Positions 1-7,857 of a stretch of 18,782 bases of DNA are shown piece after piece. Every line of letters starts with the position of its first letter. The stretch's first letter is position 1. The notes below the pieces were generated by a model, which was given only the letters and a program-made list of their open reading frames with translations, was not told where the DNA came from and did no database searches. This stretch comes from Acanthamoeba sp. SK_2022b (lineage: Eukaryota > Discosea > Longamoebia > Acanthamoebidae), in NCBI GenBank assembly GCA_027943245.1, contig JANDJZ010000245.1, forward strand, positions 1 to 18,782, given 5' to 3'. Position numbers and translations under genes: made by a program.

Positions 1-591
1 TGGTGGTGGTGGTCAGGTGGTGGTGGTGGTGGTGGTCAGGTGGTCAGGTGGTGGTCAGGTGATGGTCAGGTGGTGGTGGTGGTCAGGTGGTGGTGGTTGA
101 CAAGGCCATGGCCAGATGGCTTACGTTGGTGAGTAGCAGGAGGAGACAACGTGCTGTTGTGGAGGTAGTGGTTTGGTATTGTGGTGTGGTGTGGTGATGA
201 TGTGGTGATGGTGTTGTCGGGGTGTAGTGGTGTTGTGGGATGGTGTTGTGCTGTTGTTGTGGTGATATCGTGTTGTGTTGTGGTGTTGTGGGATGGTGTT
301 GTGGTGGAATTGTAGTGTTGTGGTTGGGTTGTGCTGTTGTGTTGTTGTTGGAGTGTTGTGGTGGGTTGTGTTGTTGTGGTGTTGTTGTTTGTTGTGGCAA
401 TGATGTTATGTAGTGATGGCTATGGTGTTGTGGTGTTGTGGTGATGGTGTGGTGCTGTGGTGATGTGGTGTTGTGGTGATGTGTGGTGCTGTGGTGATGT
501 GGTGGTGGTATTGTGATGGTGTGGTGGTATTGTGATGGTGTGGTGGTGTTGTGATGGTGTGGTGGTGCGGTGGTGATGTTGTGGTGGTGTT
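1..591. repeat. GT-rich low-complexity tract, first block
   Basis: The + strand is almost entirely G and T. It begins with TGG/TCAGG runs (1-95) and continues as variants of GGTGTTGTGGTGATG. A short non-repetitive island at about 97-150 carries no recognisable gene. The minus strand reads as open frames of His, Thr, Pro, Gln and Asn because CAC, ACC, ACA, CCA and CAA contain no stop; I do not treat these as genes. The block ends where the copia LTR begins. Confidence 0.9.
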
Positions 592-817
592 TGTTGTGAG
601 TTACCTAATAAGGTACTCTGATCAACAGTCACTCTGGAACACCAAATGAGGTAGGACTTAATGAGCTCATAGCACATTAAGGCATGCCTTAAGTTTAGGA
701 GTTATGTTGTAACACAACTGTCTACAACAATATATTCAGCAGTAATAAAACCAGAGAGAACCCCTGTTCTCTCACACTTCACACTTTACTCATTACCACA
801 CAGTGTACATCACAACA
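592..817 (+). mobile_element. Ty1/copia-type long terminal repeat (5' LTR)
   Basis: A 226-bp non-repetitive segment starts with TGTTGTGA (592-599) and ends with its exact reverse complement TCACAACA (810-817), the short TG...CA inverted repeat expected at LTR ends. Directly after it lies a tRNA primer binding site and then a gag-like frame, which fixes its identity as a 5' LTR. It contains AATAAA (744-749), a likely polyadenylation signal, a TATATT stretch near 730, and a perfect 16-bp palindrome at 677-692. The left flank is the GT-rich tract, so the element appears to have inserted into the repeat. No matching 3' LTR was found in the window. Confidence 0.8.
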
Positions 818-832
818 GGTTATGGGCCCACG
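818..832 (+). promoter_or_regulatory. Retrotransposon primer binding site (half-tRNA initiator Met type)
   Basis: GGTTATGGGCCCACG follows the LTR end with no gap. Its complement reads CCCATAACC, the anticodon loop and stem of initiator methionine tRNA. Drosophila copia is known to prime reverse transcription from this internal half of tRNA-iMet rather than from the 3' CCA end, and its site is nearly the same. This supports a copia-type element and a half-tRNA priming mechanism. Confidence 0.75.
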
Positions 833-838
833 CTCACA

Positions 839-1162
839 ATGAGTAACTATGAAGTCACCAAGAGATATGTACTCCAATCAGTCACCGAGTACAACACCTG
901 GCATGAGGAGCTCAAGTTCATCCTGCTCTTGTGGAACCTGTGGGACGTTGTGTTTGCCAACCAGCCCAGAGGCATGGGCAAGGAGAAGGCCGACGATGGA
1001 GACAACAACAGATGAATGAGAATGCAGCAGGCGGCTGGCTTCATCATTCTGTGTCTGGATACACAGTTCAGGACGATATGCTCAAAGTGTTGTGTTTGCT
1101 CCAACTTGGCCAAAAGTGCCTAGACACTCCTGGTTCAGTTGAGCTGTCATTATCCTCACAAC
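839..1162 (+). pseudogene. Decayed copia-type Gag, N-terminal part
   Basis: An ATG at 839 lies 6 bp after the primer binding site. The frame has the features of copia Gag N-terminal domains: a W in a TEYNTWHEELKFIL context, then LWNLWDVV, then a helix AAGFIILCLD with an alternating hydrophobic pattern, then NLAKSA where the family has its A-K-E-A-W helix. Two in-frame stops interrupt it, TGA at 1013-1015 and TAG at 1121-1123, and similarity continues past both, so the gene is dead. The frame then runs into GT-rich repeat at about 1160; the rest of gag, protease, integrase and reverse transcriptase are absent here. The family is assigned by eye, but LTR and primer site agree with it. Confidence 0.65.
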
Positions 1163-1694
1163 AGTGTTGTGGTGGTGTTGTGGTTATGCTATGGTGTGGT
1201 GGTGTTGTGGTGATGTTGTGGTGTGGTGATGCTGGTGGTGTGGTGATGTTGTGGTGATGTGGTGTTGTGGTGATGTTGTGGTGGTATTGTGATGGTGTGG
1301 TGCAGTTGTGGTGGTGTTGTGGTGCTGTAGTGGCGTTGATGTTATGGTGTTGTTTTGATGTTTGTAGTGATGTGGTGATGTGGTTATGGTGGTGTGATGG
1401 TGTTGTGATGGTGTTGTGATGGTGTTGTGCTGGTGGCGTGATGGTGTTGTGATGATGTGGTGATGATGTTGTGGTGATGGTGTGGTGTTGTGGTGATGGT
1501 GTTGTGATGGTGTTGTGTGATATTGTGATGGTGATGTGGTGACAGTGTGGTGTTGTGGTGATGGTGTTGTGATGGTGCTGTGGTGATGTGGTGATGTAGG
1601 TGTTGCGATGGTGCTGTGGTTGTGTTGTGGTGATGGTGGTGTGGTGATGGTGTGGTGTTGTGGTGATGTGGTGGTGTGGTGTTGTGGTGATGGT
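1163..1694. repeat. GT-rich low-complexity tract, second block
   Basis: GT-only repeat resumes with GGTGTTGTGGTGATG variants, including short runs of the 11-bp unit TGATGGTGTTG near 1397-1425. No gene is supported on either strand; the long minus-strand frame is only His/Thr/Pro/Ser-rich repeat. Confidence 0.9.
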
Positions 1695-1845
1695 AACTGA
1701 GTGTTCAGGAAAATGAGACCCTGCCCCTTCTCAAAATGTCTACAGTTTACAGTCAAATTAGAAGTAATGCAGCTGTAGACATTTTCTGTAGACAGGTGCT
1801 GCCACAGAAAATGAGTCACTGTCTCATTTTCCTGAACACTCAGTT
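1695..1845. mobile_element. MITE-like element with 25-bp terminal inverted repeats
   Basis: This 151-bp island has perfect 25-bp inverted repeats at its ends, 1695-1719 and 1821-1845 (core ACTGAGTGTTCAGG). A second inverted pair of 13 bp lies inside (1733-1745 and 1773-1785, AAAATGTCTACAG and its complement), so the element could fold into a nested hairpin. The interior has no coding potential. TGGT flanks both ends (1691-1694 and 1846-1849) and could be a target duplication, but the flanking repeat makes such a match likely by chance. Size, inverted ends and lack of coding fit a non-autonomous DNA transposon; no transposase partner is seen. Confidence 0.65.
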
Positions 1846-3164
1846 TGGTGTTGAGGTGTTGTGGTGTTGTGGTGGTGATGGTGTGGTAGTGGTGTGGTGA
1901 TGGTGTGGTGTTGTGGTGATGTGCTGATGGTGTGGTGTTGTGGTGGTGTTGTGGTGATGGTGGTGATGGTGTGGTGATGGTGTAGTGGTGGTGTTGTGAT
2001 GGTGTTGTGGTGGTGGTGTTGTGTTGATGGTGTGGTGATGGGGTGGTGATGGTGTTGTGATGGTGGTGTGATGGTGTTGTGATGGTGTTGTGATGGTGTG
2101 GTGGAGATGGTGTTGTGATGGTGTTGTGGTAGTGTGCTGTTGTGGTGATGGTGGTGTGGTAGTGTGCTGGTGTTGTGGTGATGTGGTGGTGTGGTGGTGT
2201 TGTGGTGATGGTGTTGTGGTGTTGTGGTGGTGGTGTGGATGGTTTTGTGGTGGTGTTGTGGTGATGATATAGTGGTGTTGTGGTGGTGTGGTGGTGGTGT
2301 TGTGATGGTGTTGTGGTGTTGGTGTTGTGGTGGTGTTGTAATGGTGTTGTGGTGTTGGTGTTGTGGTGGTGTTGTAATGGTGTTGTGGTGATGGTGTTGT
2401 GGTAGTGTTGTGGTGTTGTGGTGTTGTGGTGCTGTTGTGGTGTGGTGGTGTTTTGTGATGGTGTTGTGGTGATGGTGATGGTGTTGTGGTGGTGGTGTGG
2501 TGGTGGTGTGGTGATGGTAATGTTTTGTGATGGTGTTGTGGTGATGGTGTGATGGTATGGTGGTGTTGTGGTGTGGTGGTGGTGTGGTGATGTTTCTGGT
2601 GGTGGTGGTGGTGGTGGTGTGATGGTGGTGGTGTGATGGTGGTGGTGTGATGGTAAGGTGGTGGTGTGATGGTGGTGGTGGTGTGATGGTGGTGGTGGTG
2701 TGATGGTGTGGTGGTGGTGTTGTGGTGGTGTTGTGGTGATGTTGTGGTGGTGTTGTGGTGATGTGGTGATGGTGTTGTGGTGTGGTGATGTTGTGGTGGA
2801 GTGGTGGTGGTGTGATGGTGTTGTGGTGATGGTGTGCTGGTGGTGTTGTGGTGGTGTGGTGTTGTGGTGTTGTGATGGTGGCGTTGTGGTGGTGGTGTGG
2901 TGGTGGTGTTGTGGTGGTATGGTGATGTTGTGGAGTTGCGGTGTGGTGTTGTGGTGTTGTGGTGGTGGTGGTGTTGTGGTGGTGGTGTTGTGATGTTGTG
3001 GTGGTGTGGTGTTGTGGAGTTGTTGTGGTGGAGTTGTTGTGGAGTTGTGGTGCTGGTGTGGTGGTATTGTGCTGTTTTGGTGATGGTGGTGTTGTGGTTC
3101 TGTTGTGATGCTGTGGTGGTGTGGTGTGGTGGTGATGTTGTGTTTATGCTGTTGTAATGGTAAG
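1846..3164. repeat. GT-rich low-complexity tract, third block
   Basis: More than 1.3 kb of GGTGTTGTGG/GGTGATG/TGGTGG variants with almost no C on the + strand. Stretches of (TGG)n are frequent around 2600-2720. The minus strand is open for hundreds of codons of His/Thr/Pro repeat; this follows from the composition and is not evidence of a gene. Confidence 0.9.
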
Positions 3165-3552
3165 GATGTTCTGCTGTGGTGATTATGTGTTGTTTGGACT
3201 CCATCACAGCCAGTACTTGCTCAGTCACCAAGAGAACGGTCTCTTCTCTCATGCTGGTGCTTCACTGGCTGCCTCCCTTGCTATCTCTGGGCCTCTTGCC
3301 CTTGAGCTTGGGACAATTGCATCTTCTATGCCCTACCTCACCAAAGCACTTACCAGTAAATTTTCTGGGTTTGCCGTTGTTGGACTTCACATCAGAGTTT
3401 CGCTCCCATTGTCCTCATGGGGCTTGGACAATGTTAACAGACTCATGCATTGCTGTCTTTGCAACACAGGCAGCCTCACGCTGGAATTGTAGTTGCTTGG
3501 CCTCTCCATAGTTCATTTCTCTCACACTCTCAATGATGGTCTGTACAGACGT
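3165..3552 (-). pseudogene. Copia-type Gag zinc-knuckle / start of protease remnant
   Basis: On the minus strand from about 3552 downward one frame reads QTIIESVREMNYGEAKQLQF, then a stop (TGA at 3418-3416), then a basic region, KCFGEVGHRRCNCPKLKGK, another stop (TGA), and EETVLLVTEQVLAV before the GT tract resumes. The middle motif matches a retroviral-type CCHC zinc knuckle (C-x2-C-x4-H-x4-C) except that the second cysteine and one neighbour are missing, leaving C-F-G-E-V-G-H-x4-C. A basic K/R stretch after the knuckle and an ALLVT-like string before the protease are typical of copia polyproteins. It lies opposite in orientation to the element at 592-1162 and covers a later part of gag, so it is either a rearranged piece of the same family or a separate insertion. 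Confidence 0.6.
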
Positions 3553-5450
3553 GTGGTGGAGGTGATGTTGTGGTGGTGTTGTGGTGATGTTGAGGTGATG
3601 GTGTGGTGGTGATGTCATGGTGATGTTGTGGTGGTGTTGTGGTGATGGAATAGTGTTGTGGTGGTGATGTTGTGATGGTGATGTTGTGGTGCTGCTGTGG
3701 TGTCGTGTGGTCTTGGTGGTGCTGTTGTGGTAATGCTGTGGTGATGTTGTGGTGATGCGTGGTGGTGTTGCTGTATAGTGGTGTTGTGTTGTGGGGTGTG
3801 TTGGTGGTGTGGTGTTGTGGTGTTGTTGGTGGAATGGTGCTGTGGTGCTGTGGTGCTGTGGTGCTGTGGTGTTGTAGTGGTGTTGTTGTGGTGTTGTTGT
3901 GTTGTTGTTGTGTTATTGGTGGTGTGGTTTTGTTGTGGTTTGGGTGTGTTGTGCTGTTGTAGTGTTGTGGTGGTGGTGTTGTATTGGTGGCGTTGTTGTA
4001 GTGGTGTTGTGTTGTGGTGTTGTTGTGGTGGTGTTGTGTTGTAGTGTTGTTGTGGTGTTGTTGTGGTGGTGGTGTGATGGTGTTGTGGTGGTGGTGTGAT
4101 GGTGATGGTGGTGTTGTGGTGGTGTGGTGGTGTTGTGGTGGTGGTGATGTGGTGGTGATGTTGGGGTGATGTTGTGGTGGTGTGAGGTTGTGGTGTTGTG
4201 GTGTTGTGGTGGTGGCGTTGTGGTGTTGTGGTGGTGGTGTTGTGGTGGGTGTTGTGTTATGGTGGTGTAGTGGTGTTGTGGTGGTGGTGTAGTGGTGTAG
4301 TGGTGGTGTTGTGGTGATGTGGTGTTGTGGTGGTGGTGTTGTGTTATGGTGGTGGCTTGGTGATGTTGTGGTGATGTGGTGTTGTGGTGGTGCGGTGGTG
4401 TGGTGTTGTGGTGGTGTGGTGGTGATGTGGTGATGTGGTGATGTGGTGATGGTGTGATGTGGTGTTGGTGTGGTTGTGTTGGTGGTGTTGTGGTGATGTT
4501 GTGGTGGTGTTGCGGTGTTGTGGTGGGGTGGTATGGTGGTAATGTTGTGGTGATGGGATGATGTGGTGTTGTGGTGATGTTGTTGTGGTGTTGTAGTGGT
4601 GGTGGTGTTGTGATGTTGTGGTGCTGATGTGGTGTTGTTGTGGTGGTTGTGTTGTGGTTATGTGGAGGTGTTGTGGTGTTGTCTTGAGGTGTTGTTGTGA
4701 TGTGGTAATGTTGCTGTGGTGTGGTGATGTTGTGGTGCTTGTTGTGGTGTTGTTGTGACTTTGTGGTGATGCTGTGGTGGTTGTGTTGTGGTGTTGTTGT
4801 GGTGTTGTGGTGGTGTTATGGTGGTGTTGTGGTGATGGTGTGGTGATGTTGTGGTGGATGTGGGGGTGTTGTGGTGTTGGCGTGGTGTTGATGTTGTGGT
4901 GTTGTGTTGTTGTGGTGTTGGTGTGGTGGTGGTGTTGTGGTGTGTTGTTGTGGTGTTGGTGTGGTGTTGTTGTTGTGGTGTTGTTGTGGTGTTGGTGTGG
5001 TGTTGTGGTGTGTTGTAGTGTTGTGGTGGTGTTGTGGTGATGTTGTGGTGGTGTTGTGGTGGTGTGGTGGTGGTGTGGTGGTGTTGGTGTGGTGTTGGTG
5101 TGGTGGTGTTGGTGTGGAGGTGTTGGTGTGGTGTGGCGGCGTTGGTGTGGTGTTGGTGTGGTGTTGGTGTGGTGTTGGTGTGGTGTGGTGGTGTTGGTGT
5201 GGTGGTGTTGGTGTGGTGTGGCGGTGTTGGTGTGGTGTTGTGGTGTTATGGTGTGGTGGTGTAGTGGTGGTGGTATGGTGTTGGAGTGGTGTTGTGATGG
5301 TGGTGTGATGGTGTTAATGTTGTGGTGATGTTGTGGTGATGTTGTGGTGTTGATGTGGTGCTGGGTGCAGGGTGTTAGGGTGTTGTGGTGATGTTGTGGT
5401 GTGATGTTGGGGTGTTGGGTGGTGGTTATGGGGTGTTGGTGGTTGTGGTT

Positions 5451-5574
5451 ACAACATCCAAACACAACAACATCACCATGACAACGCCATGGTGTTGGGG
5501 TGTTGGTGGTTATGTGGTGCGGTGTTGTGGCGTTGTGGCGTTGTAATGGTGATGTTGTTGTGTTTGGATGTTGT
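5451..5574. repeat. 39-bp inverted repeat (foldback) in the GT tract
   Basis: The left arm 5451-5489 (starting ACAACATCCAAACACAACAA) is the reverse complement of 5536-5574 with one mismatch; the first 29 bp are perfect. The 46-bp spacer begins with part of a nearby direct repeat (GGGGTGTTGGTGGTT at 5430 and 5496). The left arm is CA-rich while everything around it is GT-rich, so a short stretch of the right arm was evidently copied in reverse, as in replication template switching. Confidence 0.85.
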
Positions 5575-6096
5575 GGCGGTGTTGGTGTGGTGATGGTGTG
5601 GTGGTGTTGTGGTGGTGTTGTGGTGATGTGCTGTTGTGATGTTGTGGTGTTGTGATGCTGTGGTGTTGTGATGTTGTGGTGGTGTTGTGATGTGTTTTGG
5701 AGTTTGGTGGTGTGGTGGTGTTGTTGTGATGTGGTGGTGATGTGATGCTGTGGTGTTGTGGTGATGTTGTGGTGGTGTAGTGTGGTGATGTTGTGGTTGT
5801 GCTGTAGTGTTGGTGGTCAAGTAGTGGTGATATTGTGATGGTGGTGGCGTTGTGGTTGTGTAGTGTAGTGTTGTGGTGATGGTGGTGTTGTGGTGTTGTG
5901 GTGTAGTGCTGGTGTTGTGGTGGTGCTGTTGTGGTGTTGTTGTGGTGGTGTTGTGGTGGTATTGTGGTGGTATTGTAGGGTTGTTTTGGTGGTTTTGTGG
6001 TGGTGTTGGGGATTGTTGTTTTGATGTTGTGGTAGTGGCAGTGGTGGTGGTGGTGCTGTTGTGGTGACGTTGTGGTGGTAGTGTTGTGGGGATGAT

Positions 6097-6285
6097 GTGG
6101 TACACCATATCATCATCACTACAACAACACCACAACAACACCACCACAACACCACCACCACAATACCACCACACCACCACCACAACATCACAACACCACT
6201 GCAAACAAAACCACTCACCACCACCACCACTACTGTCACCACAACGTCACAGCACCAACACCACTACAACATCACCACTACATTG
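6097..6285. repeat. Strand-switched CA-rich block
   Basis: From about 6097 the + strand changes abruptly from GT-only to CA-only repeat (CACCACAACAACACC), and at about 6285 it switches back. Its reverse complement resembles the upstream tract (for example GACGTTGTGGTG occurs at 6066 and, inverted, within the block). An inversion or inverted duplication of tract sequence is the simplest reading. The + strand here encodes only His/Thr/Gln repeat. Confidence 0.8.
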
Positions 6286-6293
6286 TGGTGTGG

Positions 6294-6387
6294 TGGTGTT
6301 GTGATGGTGTTGTGATGGTGTTGTGATGGTGTTGTGATGGTGTTGTGATGGTGTTGTGATGGTGTTGTGATGGTGTTGTGATGGTGT
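6294..6387. repeat. 11-bp minisatellite, about 8.5 perfect copies
   Basis: TGATGGTGTTG is repeated head to tail without a mismatch. It is the most regular part of the whole tract; elsewhere the same unit occurs only in two or three copies. Perfect copies suggest recent expansion. It starts right after the strand-switched block. Confidence 0.85.
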
Positions 6388-6830
6388 GGTGATGGTGTTG
6401 TGATGTTATGGTGTAGTGATGTTGTCGTGTTATTGTGGTGATGTTGTGGTGATGGTGTGGTGTGGTGGTGTTATGGTGTTGTGTTGTGGTGATGGTGTGG
6501 TGTGGTGTTATGGTGTGGTGGTGTGGCGGTGCAATGGTGTGATGTTATGGTGTGGTGATGTGATGGTGTTGTGGTGATGTTGATGGTGTGGTGGTGTTGT
6601 GGTGTGATGGAGTAGTAGTGGTGGTTATGTTGTGGTTGTGTTGTGGTGTTGGTGTGTTGTGGTGTTGGTGTGGTGTTGTGGTGATGGTGTGGAGGAAGTG
6701 TTGTTGTGATGGTGTGGTGATGTTGTGATGGTGTGGTGATGTTGTGGTGTGGTGATGGTGTGGTGATGTTGTGGTGATGGTGTGGTGATGTTGTGGTGCT
6801 GTTGTGGTGGTGTTCATTCATGCACAACCC

Positions 6831-7080
6831 AGAGAGTAGTAGTAGTTGTTGTGGTAGTAGTAGTCCACTGAGTGTTCGTGGAGTGCAGGAGTCCAAGTTC
6901 AACAAGCTCCATGACCTGCTGGCGTGATCGACGTTGGGATCTTTGCCCTTGCCCACCAGCATGCAGGAGAGCCTCACCATGGCCATCAAGGTCGTGGTGG
7001 CCCTCCTCTAGCACACCACCACTGTATGTGTGCCTCCTCCTTGGCTACATTGCTGCTCAATCGCTCACGCTCACGACACC

Positions 7081-7082
<2 letters not shown>
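6831..7082. other. Non-repetitive stretch without a recognised gene
   Basis: After a (GTA)n-like patch (6836-6868) the composition becomes ordinary. Several short open frames exist on both strands, for example a + frame with VQESKFNKLHDLLA ended by TGA and a later piece with SMQESLTMAIKVVVALL ended by TAG, and a minus frame with CMLVGKGKDPNVDHASRSW. None is long and none matches a family I recognise. By position it lies downstream of the presenilin-like exons, so it may be intron or a damaged exon, but no presenilin signature is visible. Confidence 0.4.

Positions 7083-7145
<63 letters not shown>
7083..7145. repeat. (GT)31 microsatellite
   Basis: About 31 uninterrupted GT dinucleotides. It lies about 50 bp downstream (minus strand) of the last recognisable presenilin exon, so it is probably inside an intron of that gene or just past its break. 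Confidence 0.95.
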
Positions 7146-7148
<3 letters not shown>

Positions 7149-7197
7149 AACAGTGAGGCAAGGCTGAGAAGAAAGGGAGGGGAAGGAGGCGATGTAC

Positions 7198-7799
7198 GAG
7201 AAGTTCTGGTTGTAGGGAATGGTGATGGTCTTGACCACCCAGATCACCAGCATCATAGTCACCGCCACCGGCTTGAGGATGGCCAGCACCTGTGGTGGGC
7301 CGCGTCATGCACCGCGTAGGAGGAGTTAAAGAAGGAGAGCGTTAGGTGTAAAAGGAGGAAGCGAACCATTTGAGCGTGGTCCTCGAGCGTAAGCCCACCA
7401 TCATCATCGTCTTCCTCCTCGCCCCACTCTTCGTCATCATGCTCCTCAACAGCCGCGCTGTTGTCCACAATCACCAGGGATTACGTGACTATAAAATCTT
7501 GGTGGGGGGGCGAATTGGATTGTCCTGCAGACGGCGAACCTTGGGCGTGGGCGGTTTTGGCGTGGACGCTTCTGCTTGCGTGTGCCCTGTTGAGCAGCTG
7601 GCCGGTCAGAAGGCGCAGAAGATGCTGGCAAATCGTCGTCATCTTCGGCATGGATGGTGGAGGCGGCCTCCCCCTCCACGTCGCCGCTTGTCACGTCATC
7701 TTCGCCTTCAACGTGGTGATGGAGGAAGCTCTGCCTCTCGGTATCCTCAATCGAGACCAGCTCAATCGATTCCGAGTACTTCTCCTCGTCGCTTTCCAT
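7198..7799 (-). CDS. Presenilin-like protein, N-terminal part only (partial)
   Basis: Presenilin is the aspartyl-protease subunit of gamma-secretase, a multi-pass membrane protein of endomembranes. Exons on the minus strand: 7799-7540, 7457-7367, 7289-7198; both internal introns (82 and 77 nt) begin GTTCGC and end CAG, and phases agree. The product starts MESDEEKYSES and is acidic for about 85 residues, then EEHDDEEWGEEEDDDDGGLTL, then AQMVLAILKPVAVTMMLV and WVVKTITIPY. Human presenilin-1 has EEDEELTLKYG followed by AKHVIMLFVPVTLCMVVV and ATIKSVSFY at the same place, so acidic tail, LTL and first membrane helix line up. A donor GTACAT follows at 7197. The catalytic YD and GLGD motifs and the other helices are not in the window: the downstream side is a (GT)31 run and GT-rich tract. 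It may be a truncated pseudogene, a gene split by a very long intron, or a misassembly. Its start is only 58 bp below the upstream gene. Confidence 0.55.
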
Positions 7800-7824
7800 C
7801 TTGAACGCCAATTCTATGTGCAAT

Positions 7825-7830
7825 TTTATT
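7825..7830 (-). other. Possible polyadenylation signal AATAAA
   Basis: AATAAA on the minus strand lies 28 bp past the stop of the gene at 7858-8853, inside the 58-bp gap before the presenilin-like ATG. The transcript end of one gene would therefore overlap the promoter or 5' leader of the next. Confidence 0.5.
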
Positions 7831-7857
7831 TTTTGGTTGCAATTTCCTACACGGTTT

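Larger units (their letters stand above)
3553..6830. repeat. GT-rich low-complexity tract, fourth block
   Basis: About 3.3 kb of GT-only repeat. Local flavours change along it: GTTGTGGTG with extra GTT between 3780 and 4060, GGTGTTGGTGTGG between 4870 and 5260, GGTGATG-rich near 6400-6800. Two strand-switched segments are listed separately. No gene is supported; long His/Thr/Pro/Gln/Asn frames on the minus strand and Val/Cys/Trp/Gly frames on the plus strand are composition artefacts. Confidence 0.9.

Noticed and set aside
1840..3252. 470-codon minus-strand frame rich in His, Thr, Pro and Gln, and similar ones at 1184-1819, 4344-5465 and 5473-6204
   Set aside because: They are open only because CA-rich repeat contains no stop triplets in any frame. 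They lack non-repeat domains except where transposon islands intrude, and other frames are equally open.
4774..5328. Overlapping + strand frames rich in Val, Cys, Trp and Gly
   Set aside because: Same composition effect of GT-only repeat on the other strand; several frames overlap and none has a domain.
1..6830. Telomere repeat array or CRISPR array
   Set aside because: There is no constant short unit across the tract as in telomeres, and no regular repeat-spacer pattern; apart from the 11-bp minisatellite at 6294 the units vary continuously.
6869..6879. ACTGAGTGTTC, shared with the end of the 151-bp inverted-repeat element
   Set aside because: Only 11 bp match, with no inverted partner or flanking duplication nearby, so a second element copy cannot be supported.
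6924..7319. + strand frame of 131 codons spanning the (GT)31 run
   Set aside because: It is mostly Cys-Val repeat from GT dinucleotides and overlaps the better supported minus-strand presenilin-like exon.
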